DNA from: Marinomonas algicola
GTDB lineage: Bacteria; Pseudomonadota; Gammaproteobacteria; Pseudomonadales; Marinomonadaceae
DNA length: 64,000 nucleotides
Assembly: GCF_014805825.1 (NCBI RefSeq)
Contig: NZ_CP061941.1
Coordinates: 1,674,001-1,738,000, forward strand
Direction of reading: 5' to 3'
Below are positions 1-8,240 of this stretch, piece after piece (within the stretch, counting starts at the first letter, position 1; each line of letters opens with the position of its first letter). The position numbers were made by a program, and so were the translations under genes. Below the pieces are notes generated by a model that saw only the letters and a list, made by a program, of their open reading frames with translations, made no database searches and had not been told where the DNA came from.

Positions 1-243
1 GATGGTAGCTTTTGGAGTTTGATGCAGCAATCGGTGATATTTAGTAATGATGTTTTAAATGGGGTAATAAAGTCATTTTGTTTTGCAATTGCCGTGACTT
101 GGATTGCTGTCTATCAAGGATACGAATGTGTTCCTACATCAGAAGGAATTGGCAAGGCGACAACAACAACGGTTGTTTTGGGGTCATTATCAGTTTTGGC
201 GTTAGACTTTGTTTTGACAGCCGCAATGTTTGGGGATTTTTAA
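1..243 (+). CDS. mlaE: MlaE, phospholipid ABC transporter permease (C-terminal part, 5' end outside window)
   Basis: The reading frame is open from the first base and stops at 243, so only about the last 80 residues of the permease are present. The visible part has two hydrophobic stretches, and the ending with Leu/Ala/Met-rich helix and a short GDF tail is typical of MlaE. In this family MlaE is the inner-membrane permease of the MlaFEDB importer that keeps phospholipids out of the outer leaflet of the outer membrane. The identification rests mainly on mlaD, mlaC and mlaB following directly; mlaF is expected just upstream of the window. Confidence 0.9.
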   Translation, partial: DGSFWSLMQQSVIFSNDVLNGVIKSFCFAIAVTWIAVYQGYECVPTSEGIGKATTTTVVLGSLSVLALDFVLTAAMFGDF

Positions 244-244
244 C

Positions 245-712
245 ATGAGAAACAAGCAAGTTGAGTTGCTCGTTGGTGCATTTGTAGTACTGGGCTGTGC
301 TGCTTTAGCCTATTTGGCTATTCAGGTGAGTGGGTTGGCGTTTTCGGATAAAAAAGCGTCCTATCAAATTGTGGCTAGATTTGATGATATTGGTGGATTG
401 ACTCAAAGAGCAAAAGTATCGGTTGCAGGGGTGACGGTTGGTAGTGTAGAGAGTATTTCTCTAGACAAAGAGTTATATATGGCGCTGGTGACCATGAATA
501 TAGATAAAGATGTGGATAATTTGCCAACTGACAGTGCGGCGGCTATTTTAACTAGCGGTTTGTTGGGGGAGAAATACATAGGTATATCGATAGGGGCGGA
601 AGATACTTATCTCACTGAGGGAGAAGAAATTTATGATACTCAGTCGGCGCTTGTGTTAGAAAACTTAATTAGTCAGTTTCTGTTTAACTCTACTTCAGGG
701 GATAGTAAATAA
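245..712 (+). CDS. mlaD: MlaD, MCE-domain substrate-binding subunit of the Mla transporter
   Basis: A 155-residue protein with one N-terminal membrane anchor (about residues 8-28) followed by an MCE domain (about 38-116) containing the typical GL(T/S)-x-A-V-V-GxV pattern, here GGLTQRAKVSVAGVTVGSV. MlaD hexamers sit on MlaE in the inner membrane and pass phospholipid between MlaC and the transporter. The ATG at 245 lies 1 nt after the mlaE stop and gives the usual MRNKxVEL start; an in-frame TTG 15 nt upstream lies inside mlaE and is less likely. It is shorter at the C terminus than some homologues but looks complete. Confidence 0.95.
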   Translation: MRNKQVELLVGAFVVLGCAALAYLAIQVSGLAFSDKKASYQIVARFDDIGGLTQRAKVSVAGVTVGSVESISLDKELYMALVTMNIDKDVDNLPTDSAAAILTSGLLGEKYIGISIGAEDTYLTEGEEIYDTQSALVLENLISQFLFNSTSGDSK

Positions 713-1332
713 TGTTTAATCTTGTTTGTAGGTATGCGGCTTCATTCTTTATGGTCTTCTTGTGCGCACATGTGTATGCGAATGAGGAGGCGAGAAAGAC
801 AGTAATAAATGTTGTCGATCAATTTAACGTAGAAATAGTGCAGGATAAACTGTTTCTAGCAAAAAATAGAGGTGAATTGGTCAAACGAGTAGACGCTATT
901 TTGTCGCCTGTTATTAATTTTGATGATTTTTCCAAAAAAGTCATGGGTAAGTACTATAGAAGAGCAACTGCTGAGCAAAGGCAGCGTTTTGCTATCGTTA
1001 CAAAGGACACTTTGTTAGATACATATGGTGGGTCTTTGTTAGAGTTTGATAGTAGCAAAATCAAAGTATTGCCTTTGGGGCCTCAATCTGGTCGTGAGGT
1101 TAAGGTCAATGTTGAGTTTGTTACTGATGCAGGCTCTCCTATCGAGATCGATTTTTATATGGAACCTGATACGGCGTCGAGCGCTTGGTTTTTAAGTAAT
1201 GTTGTTATTAATGATATTAACTTTGGTCTGACGTTCAGAAAGCAATTTGGAATCATGGTTCAAAGTAATAAAAATAATATTGATAAAGCAATTGATGCGT
1301 GGCAGAGATCTCTTGCAAGCAAAGAAGGGTGA
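712..1332 (+). CDS. mlaC: MlaC, periplasmic phospholipid-binding shuttle protein
   Basis: A 206-residue protein with a clear Sec signal peptide (about 1-23, ending HVYA before NEEA) and the MlaC/Ttg2D fold region, including the FDDFSKKVMGKYYRRAT segment and the C-terminal GI-x-VQSN-x-x-x-ID region. MlaC ferries phospholipids between the outer-membrane MlaA complex and MlaD. Its start codon overlaps the mlaD stop by one base (TAATG), which indicates translational coupling. A short C-terminal tail overlaps nothing and mlaB follows within 5 nt. Confidence 0.95.
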   Translation: MFNLVCRYAASFFMVFLCAHVYANEEARKTVINVVDQFNVEIVQDKLFLAKNRGELVKRVDAILSPVINFDDFSKKVMGKYYRRATAEQRQRFAIVTKDTLLDTYGGSLLEFDSSKIKVLPLGPQSGREVKVNVEFVTDAGSPIEIDFYMEPDTASSAWFLSNVVINDINFGLTFRKQFGIMVQSNKNNIDKAIDAWQRSLASKEG

Positions 1333-1336
1333 GATA

Positions 1337-1633
1337 TTGATTAACTGTATTTCAACTAATCAAGGTGTTTTGTTAGAGGGGAGGTATCTCTCTTCTCAGC
1401 TTGAATCTTTACAGAATGAGCTTTTGGCTCTTGTATCAAAAAGTTCTGGTGAGTTGGAGGTTGATTTGAGTGGAGTTGTTGGTGGTGATAGCAGTTTAAT
1501 ATCCGTTTTATTGGCTTGTATGCGACAGGCTAATAAAGAGACCAAGAAAATTTTATTTATAGGATTTAGTCAACAGTTAATGGGTTTGTTACAGCTCTCT
1601 AACTTAGATGAAATCGTTGTTGCTTCTAGATAG
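1337..1633 (+). CDS. mlaB: MlaB, STAS-domain regulator of the Mla transporter
   Basis: A 98-residue STAS-domain protein. The central part VDLSGVVGGDSS-x-x-SVLLA matches the anti-sigma-antagonist-like STAS core. MlaB binds the MlaF ATPase and is needed for MlaFEDB assembly. The frame is open far into mlaC, but the TTG at 1337, 4 nt after the mlaC stop and 6 nt behind an AAGAAGGG ribosome site, gives the normal family length; an unusual start codon is therefore proposed. It is the last gene of the operon, with about 150 nt before ibaG. Confidence 0.85.
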   Translation: MINCISTNQGVLLEGRYLSSQLESLQNELLALVSKSSGELEVDLSGVVGGDSSLISVLLACMRQANKETKKILFIGFSQQLMGLLQLSNLDEIVVASR

Positions 1634-1746
1634 GTTGTGTGATTTTGCGCTTATCTTTCTTTTATACTTCTTTTTTCTAATAATATTTCAGTAATTTTAC
1701 GTAAGAATGCAAGAATGGTGTTAAGAAGTCCTCTGTCCTGATGTAG

Positions 1747-1776
1747 AATTCATGCATTATTTTATAAGCATGAATT
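1747..1776 (+). promoter_or_regulatory. Leader hairpin (inverted repeat) abutting the ibaG ribosome-binding site
   Basis: Arms AATTCATGC (1747-1755) and GCATGAATT (1768-1776) are perfectly complementary. Inside them TTAT and ATAA also pair, giving about 13 bp with one bulged A and a TTT loop. The right arm ends one base before the AGGAG at 1778-1782 that serves the ibaG GTG start. It could be an operator for a dimeric protein or an RNA structure that tunes ibaG translation; there is no T-run, so it is not a terminator. Confidence 0.45.
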
Positions 1777-1787
1777 TAGGAGTCTCT

Positions 1788-2027
1788 GTGAATTCAAACG
1801 AAGTACAAAAATTACTTGAATCTTCCATACCAAACTCTACCGTTATTGCTGAAGGCGAAGGCTGCAATTTTCAAGTGTCAGTGGTTAGCACAGCATTTGA
1901 AGGTTTGTCCACAGTCAAAAGACAGCAATTGGTTTACTCACATTTGCAAGAGGCCATTTCTTCTGGCGCGATACACGCAGTGACAATGAAAACGCTTACC
2001 CCTGATCAAGACAAAGCAAAAAACTAA
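1788..2027 (+). CDS. ibaG: IbaG, BolA-family iron-sulfur-associated protein
   Basis: A 79-residue BolA-like protein with the family hallmark VKRQQLVYSHL (alpha helix) followed by IHAVTMKTLTP, which carries the conserved His thought to help hold a [2Fe-2S] cluster with monothiol glutaredoxin. The frame is open to an ATG at 1752, but GTG at 1788 is preferred: AGGAG lies 5 nt upstream and the product then aligns with IbaG/YrbA from its first residue, whereas the ATG sits inside a hairpin. Location between mla and murA is the order seen in E. coli and Pseudomonas. Confidence 0.9.
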   Translation: MNSNEVQKLLESSIPNSTVIAEGEGCNFQVSVVSTAFEGLSTVKRQQLVYSHLQEAISSGAIHAVTMKTLTPDQDKAKN

Positions 2028-2043
2028 TACAAGAGAAAATATT

Positions 2044-3306
2044 ATGGATAAGCTACTTATTAGTGGTGGTAGAGTTTTAAATGGTGTTGTTAGAGCATCT
2101 GGCGCGAAAAATGCTGCCTTGCCTATTCTTGCAGCAACTTTGCTTACAAAAGAGTTAATAACGATTAAGAATTTACCCCATCTTCATGATATTACAACCA
2201 TGTTGGAGTTGCTGGGGTCGATGGGGTGTGGCGTTGTTGTTGATGAGAAAATGTGTGTTGAGCTAAATGTCTCTACTTTAGATAATTATGAAGCTCCATA
2301 TGAGTTGGTTAAGACGATGAGGGCCTCAATTTTAGTTCTTGGCCCTTTGGTAAGTCACTTTGGTAAAGCCATCGTTTCTTTGCCTGGCGGTTGTGCAATA
2401 GGAAGTCGTCCTGTCGATCTTCATTTGCGCGGCTTAGAGGCAATGGGGGCAAAAATTGAAGTTGAGAATGGCAATATCATTGCAAGTGTTGATGGTCGTC
2501 TGCAAGGTGCTAGGATTTTCTTCGATAAAGTGACGGTAACCGGTACGGAAAACTTGTTAATGGCGGCGTGCCTTGCAGAAGGTAAAACAGTTTTAGAAAA
2601 TTCCGCACGTGAGCCTGAAGTGGTAGATTTGGCTGAGTGTTTGATTGCAATGGGAGCAAAAATTTCTGGCCATGGTACGGATACTATTACGATTGAAGGT
2701 GTAGAACGGCTGCATGGAACGACTTACTCAGTGATGCCTGATCGAATTGAAACAGGTACTTTCCTGATTGCTGGAGCGATCACTGGAGGTAAGGTTCGAG
2801 TAATTGATACGGATGTAAGTTCCTTAGAAGCTGTAATCGCTAAACTAGAAGAGTCTGGTGCGACCATTGCAACGGGTGATGATTGGATAGAGCTTGATAT
2901 GAAAGGAGAGAGAGCGATATCCGTAAACATTAGTACCGCTCCGTATCCAGCTTTTCCAACGGATATGCAGGCCCAGTTTATGGCATTGAATGCTGTTGCT
3001 GAGGGGGTTGGTAGTATTACTGAAAATATCTTTGAAAACCGTTTTATGCATGTGAATGAACTGATGCGTATGGGGGCGGATGTTGAAGTGACGGGTAATA
3101 CCGCCATCGTAAGAGGTTGTGAGAGTCTTACTGGTGCCCCTGTAATGGCGACAGATCTTAGGGCGTCCGCTAGTCTAGTTTTGGCGGCGTTGGTGGCTAA
3201 AGGTGAAACTAAGATAGATAGAATTTACCATATTGATCGTGGCTATGAATGTATAGAAGAAAAGCTTGGGTCTTTGGGGGCTAAAATTTCAAGGGTGCTT
3301 AATTAA
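2044..3306 (+). CDS. murA: MurA, UDP-N-acetylglucosamine 1-carboxyvinyltransferase
   Basis: A 420-residue cytoplasmic enzyme that transfers enolpyruvate from PEP to UDP-GlcNAc, the first committed step of peptidoglycan synthesis. Lys22-Asn23 in GAKNAALP and the active-site loop PGGCAIGSRP with Cys at about residue 117 are present; this Cys is the residue modified by fosfomycin, so the protein should be of the sensitive type. Length and start (ATG 16 nt after ibaG) match the family. ibaG-murA-hisG-hisD form a closely spaced run. Confidence 0.98.
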   Translation: MDKLLISGGRVLNGVVRASGAKNAALPILAATLLTKELITIKNLPHLHDITTMLELLGSMGCGVVVDEKMCVELNVSTLDNYEAPYELVKTMRASILVLGPLVSHFGKAIVSLPGGCAIGSRPVDLHLRGLEAMGAKIEVENGNIIASVDGRLQGARIFFDKVTVTGTENLLMAACLAEGKTVLENSAREPEVVDLAECLIAMGAKISGHGTDTITIEGVERLHGTTYSVMPDRIETGTFLIAGAITGGKVRVIDTDVSSLEAVIAKLEESGATIATGDDWIELDMKGERAISVNISTAPYPAFPTDMQAQFMALNAVAEGVGSITENIFENRFMHVNELMRMGADVEVTGNTAIVRGCESLTGAPVMATDLRASASLVLAALVAKGETKIDRIYHIDRGYECIEEKLGSLGAKISRVLN

Positions 3307-3307
3307 G

Positions 3308-3943
3308 ATGAAGAACACATTGACAATTGCTCTTTCGAAAGGGCGAATATTGGATGAAACGCTGCCTCTTTTTGAAAAAGCGAATATTATTCCTGCAGAA
3401 GATATAAAGAAAAGCCGTAAGCTTATTTTCGATACTAATCACGACAACATTAAACTGGTGATCTTGAGAGCCACAGATGTGCCCACATATGTAGAGCATG
3501 GTGTTGCTGATTTTGGTGTTGCTGGTAAAGATGTTCTGATGGAGTCGTCTACTAAAAACTTATATGAATTGGTGGATTTGAAAATTGCTAAGTGCCGTCT
3601 TATGACAGCTGGTGTCGTAGGCGTGGAGCTTCCAAATCGACGACTCAAAGTTGCTTCTAAGTTTGTAAAAACCGCAAAATCGTATTTTGCTGAGCAAGGT
3701 ATCCAGGCCGACGTCATTAAATTGTATGGTGCTATGGAATTGGCTCCTATTATGGGGTTGGCTGATTTAATTGTTGATATTGTTGATACTGGTAATACTT
3801 TGAAGGCGAATGGTCTGGAAGCGAGAGATCATATTGCCGATATAAGTACACGTTTGGTTGTTAATAAAGCCGCCTATAAAACGAAATATCAGCAAATAGA
3901 GCCGATTCTGGAAATGCTTAGAAATGCAGCGAATGAGGCCTAG
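3308..3943 (+). CDS. hisG: HisG, ATP phosphoribosyltransferase catalytic subunit, short form
   Basis: A 211-residue protein catalysing the first step of histidine synthesis (ATP + PRPP). It contains LTIALSKGRI at the N terminus and the PRPP-binding stretch ADLIVDIVDTGNTLKANGL. It lacks the roughly 80-residue C-terminal regulatory domain of long-form HisG, so by family rule it needs HisZ as a regulatory partner; hisZ is at 41774 in this window. The ATG at 3308 is 1 nt after the murA stop; an earlier in-frame start inside murA is rejected. Confidence 0.96.
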   Translation: MKNTLTIALSKGRILDETLPLFEKANIIPAEDIKKSRKLIFDTNHDNIKLVILRATDVPTYVEHGVADFGVAGKDVLMESSTKNLYELVDLKIAKCRLMTAGVVGVELPNRRLKVASKFVKTAKSYFAEQGIQADVIKLYGAMELAPIMGLADLIVDIVDTGNTLKANGLEARDHIADISTRLVVNKAAYKTKYQQIEPILEMLRNAANEA

Positions 3944-3951
3944 GGGGGATT

Positions 3952-5262
3952 TTGAATATTAATATTACTAATTTATCGTCTTCAGATACGGACTTTTATT
4001 CCAAGCTAAATGCACTATTGGCATGGGATTCTGTGTCAGATTTTGACGTTCAATCTAGTGTGCTAAAGATAGTTAATGATGTTCGACTTAAAGGGGACTC
4101 AGCCTTAATTGAATACACTAACCGTTTCGATCGTCGTTCAATTGAAAGTGCGAATGAGTTAGAAATTAGCAAGGCTCAATTGCAAGCGGCGCGAACTAGA
4201 GTTGATTCGGACATTGTGGCGAGCTTAGAGGTGGCGGCTAAAAGAGTTAAGGATTATCACGAGAAGCAGATTCAACCTTCATGGCAATACCAAGAAGAAG
4301 ATGGAACTGTTCTAGGTCAAAAAATTACTCCTTTAGATAGAGTGGGTGTTTATGTTCCTGGAGGTAAGGCCGCTTACCCATCTTCTGTATTGATGAATGT
4401 TATGCCTGCTAAAGTGGCGGGCGTGCAAGAAATTATTATGGTTGTACCGACACCGGATGGTTTTGTTAGCGATATTGTTTTGGCGGCTGCCGATATTGCG
4501 GGTGTTGATCGTGTTTTTACTGTTGGTGGTGCTCAGGCTGTTGCGGCATTGGCCTATGGTACAGAGACTATTCCGAAAGTAGATAAAATAGTTGGCCCTG
4601 GTAATATTTATGTGGCTACGGCTAAAAAAATGGTGTTTGGTGTGGTGGGTATCGATATGATTGCTGGCCCGTCAGAAATTTTAGTTGTTTGTGATGGTAA
4701 AACGGATCCTGATTGGATTGCTATGGATTTGTTTTCGCAAGCGGAGCATGATGAAGATGCTCAATCTATTTTGGTTTCTCCAGATAAGGCTTTTCTTGCA
4801 AAAGTTCAGCAATCAATGGAGTGTCTGCTGGAAACGCAATCACGAAAGTCCATTATTTTGTCCTCGTTAGAAGGACGCGGTGCCTTCATCCATGTCGAGG
4901 ATATGGAGCAGGCCATTGAGGTGGCGAATCATGTTGCGGCTGAACATTTAGAGTTATCGGTTGATCAGCCTGAAAAGTGGGTCGAAAAGGTTCGACATGC
5001 AGGCGCCATTTTTATGGGGCGCCATACGCCTGAGGCGTTAGGTGATTATTGTGCTGGGCCTAATCATGTCTTACCAACATCTGGTACGGCAAGATTCTCA
5101 TCGCCTCTAGGCGTATATGATTTTCAAAAACGAAGCTCTTTAATTTATTGTTCTCCAGAAGGTGCAAGTAGCCTTGCGAAAATAGCGTCACCTTTGGCGA
5201 GAGGGGAGTCTTTAGAAGCTCATGCTTTGTCTGCTGAATATCGTATTATAGAGACTCAGTAA
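3952..5262 (+). CDS. hisD: HisD, histidinol dehydrogenase
   Basis: A 436-residue zinc enzyme that oxidises histidinol to histidine in two NAD-dependent steps. Family signatures seen are YVPGGKAAYPSSVLM, GPGNIYV, MIAGPSEILVV and the catalytic HVAAEHLEL region, with the final GDYCAGPNHVLPT block that carries zinc ligands. Translation appears to begin at TTG 3952, 6 nt after an AGGGGGG ribosome site, 8 nt behind hisG. In Pseudomonas hisC follows; here an unrelated membrane-anchored gene follows after 2 nt. Confidence 0.97.
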   Translation: MNINITNLSSSDTDFYSKLNALLAWDSVSDFDVQSSVLKIVNDVRLKGDSALIEYTNRFDRRSIESANELEISKAQLQAARTRVDSDIVASLEVAAKRVKDYHEKQIQPSWQYQEEDGTVLGQKITPLDRVGVYVPGGKAAYPSSVLMNVMPAKVAGVQEIIMVVPTPDGFVSDIVLAAADIAGVDRVFTVGGAQAVAALAYGTETIPKVDKIVGPGNIYVATAKKMVFGVVGIDMIAGPSEILVVCDGKTDPDWIAMDLFSQAEHDEDAQSILVSPDKAFLAKVQQSMECLLETQSRKSIILSSLEGRGAFIHVEDMEQAIEVANHVAAEHLELSVDQPEKWVEKVRHAGAIFMGRHTPEALGDYCAGPNHVLPTSGTARFSSPLGVYDFQKRSSLIYCSPEGASSLAKIASPLARGESLEAHALSAEYRIIETQ

Positions 5263-5264
5263 TT

Positions 5265-5807
5265 ATGGAAATAAAGCGATCGGGCGCACTTTATCAGTTG
5301 CGCTGGGTAACTAGGGTTCTTGCTGTTGTGATCTTGCTTTTGGTGGTGATAGGGATGTTGCTGCCAAGTCGGTATCATATCGAAAGGTCAATTTTTATTA
5401 ACGTGCCAGTTGATAGGGCGTCTTTGTATTTAGGTGATTTATCGGCTTGGCATCAATGGATGTATTTGCCTAATGAGGGTGAATTTCTAGAAAATGATTC
5501 TGCTTCTGTGGTGGAGGGTGAGCCATCTCTAGTAATAAAAAATCTTGATTCGAAGGATGGTTTGCTAGAAATCGTTTCATTTGGTGATAATACTGTCAGC
5601 TTCTATGTGATTCCTAAGGCGGATATGTTGCCTGTTTCCAATCAGCTTGATTGGCGAGCTGAGGGCCGGGGTGTTCGAGTCAGTTGGCAGGTTGATGGAG
5701 AGTTAAATGCGGGCTTTATTTCCCCATACATTGCTTTTTTTGCGAATGATATTGCTGGGAGTAATATGGAAAATAGCTTGCAGTCCCTAAAAGAACGCCT
5801 TCAATAG
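5265..5807 (+). CDS. Membrane-anchored SRPBCC-family protein of unknown function
   Basis: A 180-residue protein with a basic N terminus, a single hydrophobic segment (about 15-34), and then a START-like SRPBCC domain recognised by the IERSIFINVPVDR...LGDLSAWHQW pattern seen at the start of polyketide cyclase/dehydrase-type folds. The domain would lie outside the inner membrane if the basic N terminus stays inside. It begins 2 nt after hisD, so it is probably cotranscribed with it, yet nothing suggests a role in histidine synthesis. SRPBCC domains bind hydrophobic ligands; the ligand here is unknown. The 3' end overlaps the convergent degS stop by 7 nt. Confidence 0.75.
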   Translation: MEIKRSGALYQLRWVTRVLAVVILLLVVIGMLLPSRYHIERSIFINVPVDRASLYLGDLSAWHQWMYLPNEGEFLENDSASVVEGEPSLVIKNLDSKDGLLEIVSFGDNTVSFYVIPKADMLPVSNQLDWRAEGRGVRVSWQVDGELNAGFISPYIAFFANDIAGSNMENSLQSLKERLQ

Positions 5808-6856
5808 TATTGGCTCGAACGCCCCATTTCTTCGAGTGGTTCAACTTTAATGTTGGCTTGATAGGACTGGTTGCCCCTAATACCAATAATGTTAATGTCT
5901 GAGTTTATAGGGAGTTTGGAAATGATTGATTTTGCCATTTCTTCTGTCCAAATCTCCTTATTGTTGATTTTTGCTATGATATCGCCCACTTTTATGCCGG
6001 CTTCTTGAGCCGGACTCATGTTGTCTACCATCGAGATCAAGAGTCCTCGGTGAATTGGCAGTTCAAGCGACTTGGCTACTTCATGCGTGAACTCTGTTGT
6101 TTTGATGCCTAGATACCCTCGAGTAACCTTTCCATGTTTAATTATCTCTTGCATTACATAAAGTGCATCGTGAATTGGTATGGCAAAGCCTATTCCGTGA
6201 GATCCGCCGGTATTGGAAAAGATAGCTGTATTAATGCCAATTAACTCTCCGTTACTATTTATTAAAGCGCCACCTGAGTTGCCTGGGTTTATTGCGGCAT
6301 CAGTTTGAATAAAGTTCTCATAATTATTGAGCCCAATGTTATTTCTGGCAAGTGCGCTTATTATCCCCATAGTGACGGATTGTTCGAGTCCGTATGGGCT
6401 GCCAATGGCAAGAGTGATATCGCCAACATTGATGTTGTTTGATGTGTCTATCGCTGTGTCAGGGGCGTTTTTTTCAGGGATTTTTAAAACCGCTAAATCT
6501 GTTGTTGTGTCACTGCCTATTAATTTTGCTCTGATTCTTACCTGATTGTTCAGTACGACAATAATTTCATCCGTATTCATGATTAAGTGTTTGTTAGTCA
6601 GTATGTAGCCGTCGTGGATAAGTATTCCTGAGCCTAGGTTTGTAAATGATGGCTCTGGTTGTTTGTGGAGGTTTTGAAGATGTTGTTTGTTTATGTAGGT
6701 ATAAATATTGACTACGTAGGGGGTGGCTTGTTTAATTTGATTGGAAAATGAAACGATTTGGTTGGAGTTGTTAATGTGTATGGTTTTCAACCCCCAGCCA
6801 ATGAGCGAGCCAATAATAAGTATAATTATGGCTGAAATGAAGGTTAATAATTTCAT
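5801..6856 (-). CDS. degS: DegS/AlgW-type site-1 serine protease with one PDZ domain
   Basis: A 351-residue trypsin-like protease with an N-terminal membrane anchor (about 5-24), protease domain (about 40-240) with catalytic His90 (TNKH), Asp120 (TTDLAVLK) and Ser194 (NPGNSGGA), and a single PDZ domain (about 255-345). One PDZ plus an anchor marks the DegS/AlgW branch rather than DegP/DegQ. In this family it cuts the periplasmic face of the anti-sigma factor RseA/MucA in response to misfolded porins, releasing sigma E/AlgU. Its place beside hisD is that of algW in Pseudomonas. The sigma E genes are not in this window. Confidence 0.93.
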   Translation of the reverse strand: MKLLTFISAIIILIIGSLIGWGLKTIHINNSNQIVSFSNQIKQATPYVVNIYTYINKQHLQNLHKQPEPSFTNLGSGILIHDGYILTNKHLIMNTDEIIVVLNNQVRIRAKLIGSDTTTDLAVLKIPEKNAPDTAIDTSNNINVGDITLAIGSPYGLEQSVTMGIISALARNNIGLNNYENFIQTDAAINPGNSGGALINSNGELIGINTAIFSNTGGSHGIGFAIPIHDALYVMQEIIKHGKVTRGYLGIKTTEFTHEVAKSLELPIHRGLLISMVDNMSPAQEAGIKVGDIIAKINNKEIWTEEMAKSIISKLPINSDINIIGIRGNQSYQANIKVEPLEEMGRSSQYY

Positions 6857-6875
6857 AAGTGGGGTCTTAATTGTA

Positions 6876-7637
6876 ATGAAAAGAAATGATTTTATTAAAA
6901 GATTGAATGCTATCTTAAATATAGAGCAGTTTAAAGACTACGCGCCGAACGGGTTGCAAATAGAGGGTTCTGATGAAATTAAGCGTGTCGTTACAGGGGT
7001 TACGGCCTGTCAGGCTTTGATTGAAGAGGCCATTCGGTTGGAGGCGGATGCGATTGTTGTTCATCACGGTTATTTCTGGAAAGGTGAGCCTTACCCTATC
7101 ACTGGTATGAAGTATCGAAGGATTGCTGCATTGATTAAAAATGATATTAACCTATTTGCTTATCACTTACCTTTGGATGCTCATCCTGTGTTGGGTAATA
7201 ATGCGGGTTTGGCGGATCAGTTAGGGCTAATCAGCCGTGTCGGTTTGCAGTCTGGTGTTGAATTGGATAAAGCGATCGGTCTTGTGGGGGTGCTTGATGA
7301 AGCGGTTTCGTCGCAAGATTTTCGTAAAATGATAGAGAAAGCCGTTAATCGTAATGTTTTGTTTGAAGTGGTGAATGAGCAAAGTATCAGGAAAGTCGCT
7401 TTGTGCACTGGTGGTGCTCAAGATTATATTGAGCAGGCGTCGGAAATGGGTGCGGATGTTTTTATTACTGGTGAAGTTTCTGAGAGGACCATTCATTTAG
7501 CTAGGGAAATGGGTATTCATTTCTGCGCGGCGGGTCATCATGCTACTGAGCGTTTTGGTCCTATGTTATTGGCAAGGCACTTGCGTGATGCGTTTGGACT
7601 GGATGTGGTGTTTGTTGATATTGATAACCCAGCTTAG
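6876..7637 (+). CDS. Nif3-like dinuclear metal-centre protein (YbgI family)
   Basis: A 253-residue member of the Nif3/DUF34 family. Metal-ligand motifs are visible: VVHHGYFWKGE, AYHLPLDAH...NNAGLADQLGL and the C-terminal GHHATERFG. Members form hexameric toroids with a two-metal site; E. coli YbgI is the close relative and GTP cyclohydrolase-like or metal-chaperone roles have been suggested, none settled. The ATG at 6876 is chosen because it gives the MKRNDFIKRLN start typical of the family; in-frame codons further upstream overlap the divergent degS. Confidence 0.88.
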   Translation: MKRNDFIKRLNAILNIEQFKDYAPNGLQIEGSDEIKRVVTGVTACQALIEEAIRLEADAIVVHHGYFWKGEPYPITGMKYRRIAALIKNDINLFAYHLPLDAHPVLGNNAGLADQLGLISRVGLQSGVELDKAIGLVGVLDEAVSSQDFRKMIEKAVNRNVLFEVVNEQSIRKVALCTGGAQDYIEQASEMGADVFITGEVSERTIHLAREMGIHFCAAGHHATERFGPMLLARHLRDAFGLDVVFVDIDNPA

Positions 7638-7660
7638 TGAGTTATCAATACCGTGTTAGG

Positions 7661-8113
7661 TTAGCTGCGAAGAGGTTGTTCTTGTGCTTCATTATCTTTA
7701 GATTGAAGTCCAAAATCTTCGCTGAGTGTGCCTGATGCGTTAATTGAATAATCCTTTGGTGGCTCGGCAGGAGTATTGTTATCGATACTATTGCTTTCTG
7801 TCGAGTCAGTATCAATTGATTGAGTAATCATGTTACTTGTTGCAAGAGATGCGGCACCGCTGGCTAATTGTTGCTTTAAGTTACGCATAGCTTTTTCTGT
7901 CGAAAGAAGCTTTTCATTTGTTTCCGTGAAAAAGGTGTCTATTTCGGATTGTTTTCGTTCGATTTCAAATTGAATAGAATCTACAGAAGACTGCGCGCCA
8001 TTGATTGAGCTTTTGGTCGCGCTTTGATTGCCTTTTTTGATTGCTAAACCGGCAATAATTCCTAATGCAACACCACTAATAAAAATAATAATGTCAAATA
8101 CTTCTAGGTTCAT
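7661..8113 (-). CDS. zapG: ZapG/YhcB family membrane-anchored coiled-coil protein
   Basis: A 150-residue protein with an N-terminal membrane helix (about 6-26), a helical, heptad-rich segment (about 45-90), and a low-complexity acidic Ser/Asn/Thr tail. This layout and the GVALGIIAGLAIKK start fit DUF1043 (YhcB, renamed ZapG), an inner-membrane protein that links division and envelope synthesis in E. coli. It is divergent from zapE, the same arrangement as in E. coli and Pseudomonas, which supports the call. The N-terminal half carries the identity; the tail is not conserved. Confidence 0.85.
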   Translation of the reverse strand: MNLEVFDIIIFISGVALGIIAGLAIKKGNQSATKSSINGAQSSVDSIQFEIERKQSEIDTFFTETNEKLLSTEKAMRNLKQQLASGAASLATSNMITQSIDTDSTESNSIDNNTPAEPPKDYSINASGTLSEDFGLQSKDNEAQEQPLRS

Positions 8114-8200
8114 GACTAACTCCTGAAAATGAATAACTCTATTATAACGGAAAGACCTTAACTTAGGACACTCCTAATGATGTGGTTTTGCTGTGATTTT

Positions 8201-8221
8201 GTTAGAATTAGTTAACTAATT
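8201..8221 (+). promoter_or_regulatory. Putative zapE promoter (extended -10) overlapping a perfect palindrome
   Basis: TGTTAGAAT at 8201-8209 fits an extended -10 (TGn plus TAGAAT, one mismatch from TATAAT). The expected transcription start falls inside a perfect 16-bp palindrome, AATTAGTTAACTAATT (8206-8221), 20 nt before the zapE ATG. A good -35 is not visible, as is usual for extended -10 promoters. The palindrome could be an operator; AT-rich palindromes also arise by chance. Confidence 0.4.
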
Positions 8222-8240
8222 AATTGTGTGATGGGTAAAG

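Noticed and set aside
2724..3107. 127-codon open frame on the minus strand inside murA
   Set aside because: Lies fully opposite a well-conserved gene, has no ribosome site and a Ser/Thr-rich composition typical of an antisense shadow.
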